From contig PCVE01000056.1 of assembly GCA_002762705.1 (NCBI GenBank), positions 1 to 23,694 on the forward strand: a stretch of 23,694 bases of DNA. The letters run 5' to 3'. Below, one piece after another: positions 7,080 through 14,244 of the stretch. Every line of letters starts with the position of its first letter. The first letter of the stretch is position 1. The notes under the pieces are model-generated. The model worked only from the letters and a program-made list of their open reading frames with translations. It made no database searches and was not told the DNA's origin. The position numbers and the translations under genes are program-made. This DNA comes from Candidatus Woesearchaeota archaeon CG11_big_fil_rev_8_21_14_0_20_43_8 (GTDB lineage Archaea > Nanobdellota > Nanobdellia > Woesearchaeales > CG08-08-20-14).

Positions 7080-10000
7080 ATGAAAAGGCCATTATGGAAG
7101 ACAATCACAACCATCATCGGTTTTCTGGTAATCTTTGCGATCACAATCACTGCTGCTATGGCAGCTACAGTGACTATCAGTCCAAGCAACCCGACCACAT
7201 ATGATCCATTGATATGTGATGTAGCGGGAACAAATGCTCAATTCAATTATTATTGGTATAATGGAAATACAAAAGTATACCAGAATACAGGAGCAAGTTC
7301 GACTCTTGTGACAAGTTATACAAAACCAGGAGATTCCATAACCTGTAAGGCATATGTACCATCGAGCTCATATTATCCAGAGACTTTTGTTGGACAGACC
7401 AGTGTCGCAATCAAATCATCAGTTATTCCACCAATCATCGCAAATTGGCTTCCATCGATGAACTTACCTGACGTAAATATCGATGAAGATTCAGGATATA
7501 ATTCCGGCTTGATTGATCTTTGGCCATACACAAGCGATGATTCACCAGATAACCAACTTATCTTCACAATAGCATCTGAGAGCAATACAGGACTTGTCGA
7601 CTGCAGTGTCAGAAGTAATAGATATATAGACTGCACGACAAAGCAAGCGAACAGTGTCGGTTACAGCGATGTGAAAGTAAAAGTTACAGATCCGAATGGA
7701 GCATATGTATATGATACATCCAGAATCACTGTCGACGAAGTCAACGACAAGCCAGTATTCAGCAATCTAGGCTATAAATTTGTCACTGAAGACAGCGGAT
7801 TCCATGACAATATGATCGACCTTAAGAGTTTTGTATATGATCCTGACACTGCGACCCAGAAATTCACAATGCAAGTATTCTCAATCATGAGCCAATCAAA
7901 ATCACAAGTGGTCAATTGTGTCATCGATTCAAACAGATATATCGACTGCACCACGCAACAAGACGAATACGGTTTCAGCGATGTTGTCGTGAGTGTGTGG
8001 GATGGCCAGTACACTGCGACAAGCACCCTACGTGTCGATGTAGGACCCGTTAATGACGCGCCAGTAATGTCAATATTACCTGATGAAACAATCCTTGAAG
8101 ATTCCGGACTAAATAGATTATCGTACCTTCCAGATTATTCATCCGATGTGGATAATGCAAAAAGCCAGTTGAGATACAGTGTTGTTGCTAACACAAATCC
8201 AGCACTTGCATCATGTGCAATAAGAACAGATAATTATCTTTATTGCACACCTGGAAAAGACATGACCGGAGCCAATATGATCTCTGTGAAAGTCGAAGAT
8301 CCTGCAGGCCTTAGCTTCATTCAATTTTTCAGGTTGACAGTAGAAGAAGTTAACGATGCACCGGTCATGAATCAGCTTCCGAATCAGTATCTCTATGAGA
8401 ATTCTGGCTTGAATCCAAATCTGATCGACCTGCAGAACTATGTATCTGATATAGATACACCACTTTCACAATTAAAATTTGTTGTATCACAACACACAAA
8501 CATGAATATTGTTGAATGCACTATCAGCAAAAATAGATATATCGACTGTATGACAAAAGCAGACCAATTTGGTGATGCTCATGTTGAAGTCAGCGTCAAT
8601 GATGGTCATCTACGAGCATATTCATCATTCCTTGTGAGAGTCTATCGTGTCGCAGAATGCAGCGATGGAATCGACAACGACAATGATGGATTCATCGACA
8701 TGAATGATCCAGGATGCTCATCATCGACAGATGATGATGAGGGCGATAATCCAAATGTCGGACCGACAATAACCAACCCGAACAATGTCCATATCAATGA
8801 AGATTCTGGGATGAACAAAAAAGTCATCGATCTGTATAAATACACAAGTGATCCTGATACCCAGCTTGACCAATTGACATTCAAGATTACAAAACAGACA
8901 AATAACGCAATTATCGACTGCACAGTCGATAATGATAGATACGTCGATTGTAAAACAGTCAAACAGGATGGCACAGGCAATGGTGAAGTGACTGTCGAAG
9001 TAAGTGATGGACAATACACCGCCACAACGGATTTCAAAGTATCTGTCGATCCAGTCAATGATTGCCCGATCATAGATTCGCTCAATGATGTGATTGTCAC
9101 AGAAGGAGATCTAGTAAGCTTGACAGTGACTGGTACTGATGTCGATGGAGACTCATTGGTATCTACATGCACAAACCCGCTTGATACAAACTGCAAATGG
9201 CAGACTAAGACAGGCGACACTGGCATATATTATGTTACAGCAAGCGTAAGCGATGGGAACAAGATGGTTTGTCCTCTTGCATCACAGCAGGTCAAGATCA
9301 CAGTCAATCAGCCAGTTGTGCTCCCACAATGTTCAGATGGAAAGGACAACGACAATGATGGACTTATCGACATGAACGATCCAGGATGCTCAGACCCATC
9401 AGACAATGATGAGACTGATCCAACACCTCTTGCTCAGTGCAAAGATGGGATCGATAATGACAATGATGGATGGATAGATTTCCCAAATGATCCAGGATGC
9501 TCATCACTTGATGATAATACTGAAGGTCCAAATCCACAATGCTCTGATGGCCTGGATAATGATGGTGATAACTTGATAGATCAGAACGATCCTGGCTGCG
9601 CCAACAAATATGATGACGATGAGACAGATCCAGTTGTGCTTCCACAATGCTCAGATGGAAAAGACAACGACAATGATGGACTTATCGACATGAATGATCC
9701 AGGATGTTCATCACCAAGCGATGATGATGAGACAGATCCGACGATACCTAAGCAGTGCGCTGATGGGATCGACAATGACGGCGACGGCAAGATTGACATG
9801 AACGATCCAGGATGCAGTTCGTCAACAGATAATGACGAATCTAACCAGAACAGCAACAGCAATCCTGTCGTCAACACCCAGCATACCAATCTTTTTGTCA
9901 AATGGTTCGCATTTGTTGATGGAGACACACTTGGGACCAGATACTGCGACGGCGACTTAAGCAAGTATGATCTTGGCGCAAATATCAAGCTTGACAGCAC

Positions 10001-10475
10001 AGGATGCGCATATGATTCGACATTGTCAAACACGATAAAGATCAACATTGGACTCGAGAACATTGATAAGAAGACAGTCGAAGATATCGTCATAACAGTC
10101 GATGTGCCGGGTCTTGAGCTACGAAAGACAACAAGCAGATTCGATCTCAAGCCAGGCAATGTCGTCTCAAAGCAGATCTCATTTGACATTCCAAGCAACA
10201 CAAAGGCTGGGACCTATGAAGTCAGGATAGAGATAATGAGCGAGAAACAGCAAGACAAGCGAAGAGTAATATACAGAGACATCGTGATCTCGCAGCCATC
10301 ACTGCAGAAGAGAGTCCACACAGTAGAGTATGTGGTGCTCGATGAAACGCAAGAGGTGACAACTGCTGCTCCTGAAGCGCTTGACATTACTCAAAAGAGT
10401 TTCATACAACTTATCATTGATTCAATTTTAGCATTTTTTGCCAATCTGGGGGCATTTCTGACCCAGAGAGTGTAA
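7080..10475 (+). CDS. Large secreted repeat protein: Ig/cadherin-like repeats, calcium-loop repeats, CARDB-like C-terminus
   Basis: This is probably an adhesion or cell-wall protein of 1131 residues. MKRPLWKTITTIIGFLVIFA...AMA is a signal peptide with likely cleavage after AMA (about residue 28). Five cadherin-like domains of about 100 residues follow, each starting near a (E)(D/N)SG(x)N motif, containing (N/D)(R/N)Y(I/V/L)(D/Y)C and, in most, ending in VNDxP. Each has two Cys exactly 10 residues apart. Six repeats of about 35 residues, of the type CxDGxDNDxDGxIDxNDPGC, carry EF-hand-like DxDxDG loops (one after domain 4, five together at about 751-925). A CARDB-like beta domain (about 935-1075) and a hydrophobic C-terminal helix (SFIQLIIDSILAFFANLGAFL) complete it. 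The start at 7080 has GGAGA 7 bases upstream; an in-frame ATG at 7062 overlapping the previous stop is the alternative. Ligand and partners are unknown. Confidence 0.88.
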   Translation: MKRPLWKTITTIIGFLVIFAITITAAMAATVTISPSNPTTYDPLICDVAGTNAQFNYYWYNGNTKVYQNTGASSTLVTSYTKPGDSITCKAYVPSSSYYPETFVGQTSVAIKSSVIPPIIANWLPSMNLPDVNIDEDSGYNSGLIDLWPYTSDDSPDNQLIFTIASESNTGLVDCSVRSNRYIDCTTKQANSVGYSDVKVKVTDPNGAYVYDTSRITVDEVNDKPVFSNLGYKFVTEDSGFHDNMIDLKSFVYDPDTATQKFTMQVFSIMSQSKSQVVNCVIDSNRYIDCTTQQDEYGFSDVVVSVWDGQYTATSTLRVDVGPVNDAPVMSILPDETILEDSGLNRLSYLPDYSSDVDNAKSQLRYSVVANTNPALASCAIRTDNYLYCTPGKDMTGANMISVKVEDPAGLSFIQFFRLTVEEVNDAPVMNQLPNQYLYENSGLNPNLIDLQNYVSDIDTPLSQLKFVVSQHTNMNIVECTISKNRYIDCMTKADQFGDAHVEVSVNDGHLRAYSSFLVRVYRVAECSDGIDNDNDGFIDMNDPGCSSSTDDDEGDNPNVGPTITNPNNVHINEDSGMNKKVIDLYKYTSDPDTQLDQLTFKITKQTNNAIIDCTVDNDRYVDCKTVKQDGTGNGEVTVEVSDGQYTATTDFKVSVDPVNDCPIIDSLNDVIVTEGDLVSLTVTGTDVDGDSLVSTCTNPLDTNCKWQTKTGDTGIYYVTASVSDGNKMVCPLASQQVKITVNQPVVLPQCSDGKDNDNDGLIDMNDPGCSDPSDNDETDPTPLAQCKDGIDNDNDGWIDFPNDPGCSSLDDNTEGPNPQCSDGLDNDGDNLIDQNDPGCANKYDDDETDPVVLPQCSDGKDNDNDGLIDMNDPGCSSPSDDDETDPTIPKQCADGIDNDGDGKIDMNDPGCSSSTDNDESNQNSNSNPVVNTQHTNLFVKWFAFVDGDTLGTRYCDGDLSKYDLGANIKLDSTGCAYDSTLSNTIKINIGLENIDKKTVEDIVITVDVPGLELRKTTSRFDLKPGNVVSKQISFDIPSNTKAGTYEVRIEIMSEKQQDKRRVIYRDIVISQPSLQKRVHTVEYVVLDETQEVTTAAPEALDITQKSFIQLIIDSILAFFANLGAFLTQRV
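8658..8756 (+). repeat. Calcium-loop repeat, isolated first copy (in-frame)
   Basis: This single CxDG...DNDNDG...DPGC unit is inserted between cadherin-like domains 4 and 5 of the large repeat protein. It has the same two Cys (19 apart) and the DxDxDGxID loop found in the downstream array. Confidence 0.75.
9312..9851 (+). repeat. Five tandem in-frame calcium-loop repeats
   Basis: Five units of 34-36 residues each have Cys-x-Asp-Gly, then a DNDxD loop, then NDPGC and an acidic tail (usually D-x-D-E). The 81 bases at 9312-9392 recur at 9630-9710, three units (318 bases) apart, with five differences, all synonymous third-position transitions. This points to a segmental duplication of the repeat block kept under protein-level selection. 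The D-x-[DN]-x-[DN]-G pattern is that of EF-hand or thrombospondin-type-3 calcium loops. Confidence 0.85.
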
Positions 10476-10520
10476 TAAAAAGATGGACAATTTTGTTAAC
10501 CACTGTGGAATACTCATAAG

Positions 10521-10535
10521 CGAAACCTTTATATA
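10521..10535 (+). promoter_or_regulatory. Strong BRE/TATA promoter of the S-layer-like gene
   Basis: CGAAACC (BRE-like) is followed directly by TTTATATA at 10528-10535, one of the best promoter matches in the window. It predicts a start near 10560 and a leader of about 40 bases carrying GAGGT (10588-10592), 8 bases before the ATG. Confidence 0.65.
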
Positions 10536-10600
10536 CGAGTGAGTAATCCCTTGGCACACTAAATTGCCAGAAATACCGTTATGGTGTGAGGTAGAGAAGA

Positions 10601-11944
10601 ATGAAAACATGGAAAAAAGTAAGTGCATTGGTTGTGCTTCTTGTGAGCATGCTATTGGCAAGCGTCTTTGTCAGTGCGGCTTCACTGAACCTTCAGAGCG
10701 TTATGGATCTTGAAAGTGTCAAGGTCGATGGCACCACTCTGAGCTCGACTATGCTAACAAAAGTAGATCTCGAAAGAGGCAACACATTCGACGTCAGGAT
10801 TCAGATGAACTCCGGCGACTATGACTTGAAAGATGTAGAACTTTCCGTCTTTATCAGCGGATATGAATACAACGATGTAAAGTCAATAAGCGATTCAACA
10901 TCAACCTTTGACATGGACATGAACACAACCTATGTCAAGAGACTCAGCCTGACCCTACCAGATAATGTAGAGGAAGATGAGTATAAACTAAGACTCATGG
11001 TCACAGATAGAGACAGTGGATACTTTATGCAGGATTTCTTGCTGAAGATCGATGTTCCAAGAAAAGACATGAAGATCAATGATGTCGTCTTCAACCCTGA
11101 ATATGATATCAAAGCTGGAAGAAGTCTCCTTACACTCGTCCGTGTAGAAAACACAGGTCAGAAAGATCAGGAAGGAGTCAAGGTAAGCGTAAGCATCCCA
11201 GAACTCAAAGTCTCAGCATCAGATTATATTGATGAAGTAGAATCTGATGAAGAAGTCACAAGCGAAGCGCTTTACATGAAGCTTCCTACATGTGCAAAAG
11301 CAGGTACCTATAATGTAGATGTTGTCGTCACCTATGATAGCAGTTATAGGACAGTCAAAAAGACCGTCCCACTCACTGTTGTCGCAGATGATGCATGCGA
11401 TCTAACCAGTGGTAGTAACACTGGAAGCAACACAGCAGCTCCTGAGAAAACAATCATCACAGTCGGCCCAACCTCACAGAAGGTAGCAGCTGGCAACGGT
11501 GCAGTCTTCCCAGTGACTCTGACAAATGCAGGCAAGACAGCAAAGACTTACACACTCTCAGTCGAGGGCGTATCAAGCTGGGCAAACCTCAAAGTTACCC
11601 CAAGCAACGTTGTGCTAGTCAACGGCGGCGAAAGCAAGACTGCTTATGTCACCGTGACTCCAGATGCAACAACTTCAGCTGGCGACATGGCATTCGTCAT
11701 CACCGTCAAATCCGGTGAGGATGTGCTCCAGCAGATCGCAGCTAGTGTTTCAGTCAGCGGTGCAGCAGCACCAGCAAAAGCAGCTGAATCACAGGGCTGG
11801 GACAAGGTCAAGAAAGGCCTTGAGATTGGTCTAGTGGTGCTAGTTGTACTGCTTGTCATCCTCGGACTCATCATCGCATTCAACAAGATGAAGAATGACG
11901 AAGATGAAGAAGAGAGCGGAGATGCAGGTCAGACTTATTACTGA
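10601..11944 (+). CDS. S-layer-like secreted protein with CARDB-type domains and C-terminal membrane anchor
   Basis: The 447 residues start with a signal peptide (MKTWKKVSALVVLLVSMLLA...VSA, cleavage near 26). Beta-sandwich segments follow: about 30-152, about 155-262 with INDVVFNPEYDIKAG and VRVENTG as in CARDB/NEW3 domains, and about 285-385 with a second domain (FPVTLTNAGKTAKTYTLSV). An Ala-rich linker leads to a membrane helix (LEIGLVVLVVLLVILGLIIAF, 407-427) and a short acidic tail ending QTYY. One Cys pair (C231, C266) and one clear sequon (N108-T-T) are present. The strong promoter and SD suggest high expression, as expected for a major surface protein. The C-terminal domain of the upstream repeat protein has a similar layout, so the two may assemble together. 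An S-layer role is inferred from architecture rather than from a diagnostic motif. Confidence 0.82.
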   Translation: MKTWKKVSALVVLLVSMLLASVFVSAASLNLQSVMDLESVKVDGTTLSSTMLTKVDLERGNTFDVRIQMNSGDYDLKDVELSVFISGYEYNDVKSISDSTSTFDMDMNTTYVKRLSLTLPDNVEEDEYKLRLMVTDRDSGYFMQDFLLKIDVPRKDMKINDVVFNPEYDIKAGRSLLTLVRVENTGQKDQEGVKVSVSIPELKVSASDYIDEVESDEEVTSEALYMKLPTCAKAGTYNVDVVVTYDSSYRTVKKTVPLTVVADDACDLTSGSNTGSNTAAPEKTIITVGPTSQKVAAGNGAVFPVTLTNAGKTAKTYTLSVEGVSSWANLKVTPSNVVLVNGGESKTAYVTVTPDATTSAGDMAFVITVKSGEDVLQQIAASVSVSGAAAPAKAAESQGWDKVKKGLEIGLVVLVVLLVILGLIIAFNKMKNDEDEEESGDAGQTYY

Positions 11945-11966
11945 GTCGGACCTTTCTTCTCTACCA

Positions 11967-11993
11967 TTTTTATTTTTTTAATGGTTTTTTTAA
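11967..11993 (+). terminator. T-rich terminator after the S-layer-like gene
   Basis: Several runs of five to seven T, interrupted by AATGG, occur about 25 bases after the stop. This is the usual form of an archaeal intrinsic terminator. ATTTTT...AATGG also permits a small CCATT/AATGG stem. Confidence 0.6.
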
Positions 11994-12168
11994 TTTACTG
12001 GTTTTCTTTGTATTATTCTTTCTAAGTATGATTCTTCTTAAGCAGCGCGTACTTTTGCGTTACAGTCTTATTTCTGATATACGCCAAAAGAACGCAATAG
12101 TCATCCAAGCATTGCGATCCTTCTTAATATCCCAAAGGACAATCCATTTCGCATTTTCACGCGAAAAC
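11994..12168. other. Intergenic stretch between terminator and GIDE promoter
   Basis: No open frame of note. It contains an imperfect inverted repeat, CTTTTGCGT (about 12052) against ACGCCAAAAG (about 12081) with one extra base, and GCATTTTCACGC just before the next promoter. I see no RNA family in it. Confidence 0.4.
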
Positions 12169-12177
12169 TTTTATATA
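12169..12177 (+). promoter_or_regulatory. TATA box for the GIDE-LemA pair
   Basis: TTTTATATA, preceded by purine-rich GCGAAAAC, is centred about 29 bases before the ATG at 12202. This fits a leaderless first gene. Confidence 0.6.
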
Positions 12178-12201
12178 TCCAATGTCTAGAATCTTTCTAT
12201 C

Positions 12202-13029
12202 ATGGCGACTCCAGAACAGACAATGTGGATACAGATAGCAGGTGCTGCAGTATCTTCTCTTGGATGCGCCGGTTCTTTATGGTATGGCTTCAACAGGATG
12301 CATAAATACAGGCTCATAGCCGATACTCCTACATCAAAAGTCAGGTCTCTTGCCATGGGCCTTGTGGAGATCAAAGGCAACGCTGTCGCAGATGTTTATC
12401 TTAAGGCCCCATTCTCGCAGAAAGATTGCGTGTATTATCATTATGTCATTAAAGAGTATAGGAGGCATGTGACAAGCGATTCTAAAGGCAGGGCACAAGT
12501 GCATTACAGCTGGGATGTTGTCGGGTCTGGCGAACGAAGGATGCCGTTCTATGGCAAGGATGATACTGGGAAAGTGCTTATAAGGCCGGATGGGGCAGAA
12601 TTCAATATCCCATGCAAACAGGTCTTCCTGCAGCGAAATGGCCTGTTTGGGGCCATAGGGGCTGTCATAGGCGCCCTTCAAAGCTTTGACAAGAAAGGCA
12701 GCGGAAAGGTCGATATGAATGCCCTGCGGCTTGAACCGATCGATGAGAAAAAATTCGCCTTGCGGATGTATGGTGTCGGCGACAGGAAGTACTATGAATA
12801 TTATCTTACGCCAGAAGAGCCATTATATGTGCTTGGGACTGCTGAAAACGAGGGTCAGACAGTGGCCATCAAGAAAGGGACGAATGAGCCCACATTCTTG
12901 ATATCTGACAAAAGCGAGAAAGAGCTCGTGAAATCATTGAAATGGACGATGATAGGGATGTTCGCGCTCGGCATAGGACTTGCTATCTTAGCAGTATATA
13001 TATTGTTGATTTTAATTGGAATAGCCTAA
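12202..13029 (+). CDS. GIDE-domain membrane protein (E3 ligase MULAN-like domain without RING)
   Basis: The 275 residues have an N-terminal membrane helix (about 9-30) and a C-terminal one (about 248-273) around a soluble domain. That domain matches the GIDE pattern: DTPTSKVRSLAMGLVEIKG (41-59), PFSQKDCVYYHYVI (70-83), FYGKDDTGKVLIRPDGAEF (116-134) and YYEYYLTPEEPLYVLGTA (197-214). In eukaryotic MUL1/MULAN, GIDE lies between membrane helices and is followed by a RING finger; no RING is present here, so ubiquitin-ligase activity is not implied. Prokaryotic GIDE proteins are of unknown function. The stop is followed at once by the strong SD of lemA, so the two form an operon, and a diverged paralogue lies at 14241-15035. 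Confidence 0.82.
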   Translation: MATPEQTMWIQIAGAAVSSLGCAGSLWYGFNRMHKYRLIADTPTSKVRSLAMGLVEIKGNAVADVYLKAPFSQKDCVYYHYVIKEYRRHVTSDSKGRAQVHYSWDVVGSGERRMPFYGKDDTGKVLIRPDGAEFNIPCKQVFLQRNGLFGAIGAVIGALQSFDKKGSGKVDMNALRLEPIDEKKFALRMYGVGDRKYYEYYLTPEEPLYVLGTAENEGQTVAIKKGTNEPTFLISDKSEKELVKSLKWTMIGMFALGIGLAILAVYILLILIGIA

Positions 13030-13042
13030 AGGAGGAAATAAA

Positions 13043-13609
13043 ATGGGAATACTTGGAATAATATTGATTGTTGTCTTTGGGTTGCTTGCGCTGATAATCG
13101 GCGGCTACGTGATCTCCATATACAACAGCCTGGTTAGATTGAAGAACAACATAGAGAAGGCGTGGTCAAATATCGATGTTCTTTTGAAACAAAGAGTCGA
13201 TGAGCTGACCAAATTGATGGCATCTGTGAAGGGTTATATGAAACACGAAAAGCAAGTCCTAACTGATGTTACCAAAGCAAGGACACAGTTCATGAATGCG
13301 GGTTCAGTTGCAGAGAAAGCAAAAGCAGACAATTTCATGTCACAGACATTGAAATCTCTTTTCGCTGTGTCAGAGAACTATCCTGACCTGAAAGCTAACC
13401 AGAATTTCATCCAGTTCCAGGACAGGGTATCAGGCATCGAGAACCAGATAGCTGATCGACGTGAGTTCTACAACGATTCTGTCAACACCTTCAACATCAG
13501 GATCGAGCAGATCCCATACGTCTTTGTCGCGAATATGCTGAAATATACAAAGAAAGAGCTGTTCAAAGTAGCTGAGAAAGACAGAGAGGATGTCAAAGTA
13601 GAGTTCTAG
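13043..13609 (+). CDS. lemA: LemA family protein
   Basis: The 188 residues begin with a membrane helix (MGILGIILIVVFGLLALIIGGY) and continue as a helical bundle. The family signature is visible as YNSLVRLKNNIEKAWSNIDV followed by LLKQRVDELTKLM, with the later A-ENYPDLKAN-type segment (SENYPDLKANQNFIQFQ, about 112-128) and the DRREFYNDSVNTFN region (about 140-153). Length is normal for LemA. The ATG has the strongest SD here, GGAGG 7 bases upstream, directly after the stop of the GIDE gene. LemA proteins are envelope proteins of undefined biochemical role, often next to membrane proteases or GIDE/TPM-domain proteins, so the pairing is meaningful. Confidence 0.94.
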   Translation: MGILGIILIVVFGLLALIIGGYVISIYNSLVRLKNNIEKAWSNIDVLLKQRVDELTKLMASVKGYMKHEKQVLTDVTKARTQFMNAGSVAEKAKADNFMSQTLKSLFAVSENYPDLKANQNFIQFQDRVSGIENQIADRREFYNDSVNTFNIRIEQIPYVFVANMLKYTKKELFKVAEKDREDVKVEF

Positions 13610-13637
13610 AGGAATCTAGATACCACGACACGACCCA

Positions 13638-13680
13638 CTTGAGCTTGCAGCAGATCTGGCGACAGGCCTGCGGGCTCAAG
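13638..13680 (+). other. Stable RNA hairpin candidate between lemA and the GNAT gene
   Basis: CTTGAGCTTGCAG (13638-13650) pairs with CTGCGGGCTCAAG (13668-13680) as 13 continuous pairs, two of them G-U. The G-U pairs mean the match holds better in RNA than in DNA. The 17-base loop contains the palindrome CAGATCTG. It lies in a 170-base gap without a supported gene and is not followed by a T tract, so it is not a normal terminator. It could be an mRNA processing or stability element or part of a small RNA. Confidence 0.4.
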
Positions 13681-13779
13681 AGAAAGAGGCATATCTTGTT
13701 TGGATTGCCAATATTCGCAGGAGCCGGCACAATGCTGACATCTTTGAGGTCACATCACTGAAAACATAGGTGATCCCAT

Positions 13780-14244
13780 ATGATAAAAGGAAAGATAAGA
13801 CAGATGAAAGACAGCGACCTGAAAAGAGTCTCGACACTCTACCAGGACGCAAACAAGTTCACGACAAGGCCCTGCATCATAAGATGGAGCGGAGATGATT
13901 TCCGCAGATTCCCAAAATATCATTTTGTGTTCGAGAACGAAGGCAAGGTTATCGGCGGGATATCTGGGACGCTGCACAGAAGGAATCTTGGTGTTGTCGA
14001 AGACATAGCTGTCGATCGGAAACACAGATGCAATGGAATAGGCGACAGACTCATGAAGAAGCTGCTTGACAGGTTCAAAGAGAATGGAATCACGAAAGTC
14101 CGTCTTTGGATACACTGGACCGACGCTCGCGCGATACCGTTCTATTACAAGCACGGATTCAAGCTGAAGATGTTCCGTCATGCCCATCAGATATCATGCG
14201 TGCCTGATGGAGAGGATATACTTTTCTTGGAGAGGATATTATGA
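13780..14244 (+). CDS. GNAT family N-acetyltransferase
   Basis: The 154 residues have the GNAT fold. Acetyl-CoA-binding motif A is VVEDIAVDRKHRCNGIGDRL (72-91) with the R-x-x-G-x-G pyrophosphate loop (RCNGIG, 83-88), followed by ARAIPFYYKHGFK (117-129), the typical motif B. It transfers acetyl from acetyl-CoA to an amine; the acceptor could be a protein N-terminus, a lysine or a small molecule and cannot be told from sequence. The SD AGGTGATC at 13768-13775 is close to the ATG. The last four bases overlap the next start (ATGA), so it is translationally coupled to the second GIDE-like gene. Confidence 0.9.
   Translation: MIKGKIRQMKDSDLKRVSTLYQDANKFTTRPCIIRWSGDDFRRFPKYHFVFENEGKVIGGISGTLHRRNLGVVEDIAVDRKHRCNGIGDRLMKKLLDRFKENGITKVRLWIHWTDARAIPFYYKHGFKLKMFRHAHQISCVPDGEDILFLERIL

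Noticed and set aside
9312..9851. Regular repeats that could suggest a CRISPR array, given the CARF regulator
   Set aside because: The units are in-frame coding repeats with synonymous differences and protein-level conservation; there are no uniform spacers and no cas genes.
8642..10201. Long minus-strand open frames opposite the large repeat protein
   Set aside because: They are mirror frames caused by Asp/Asn/Ser-rich codons of the real gene; the products are low-complexity and lack a start signal or known motif.
11994..12168. Imperfect inverted repeat as a structured RNA
   Set aside because: The pairing is short, needs a bulge and has a competing alternative; no promoter is clearly placed to transcribe it.
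12202..13029. Functional E3 ubiquitin ligase
   Set aside because: No RING finger or other Cys/His zinc cluster is present; only the GIDE domain and membrane helices are seen.
13600..13759. Open frame after lemA in another frame, encoding a basic then hydrophobic stretch of about 50 residues
   Set aside because: It has no ATG until 11 codons before its stop, no SD at its TTG codons, and the hairpin arms explain part of its composition. LemA is already full length, so a frameshifted tail is not needed.
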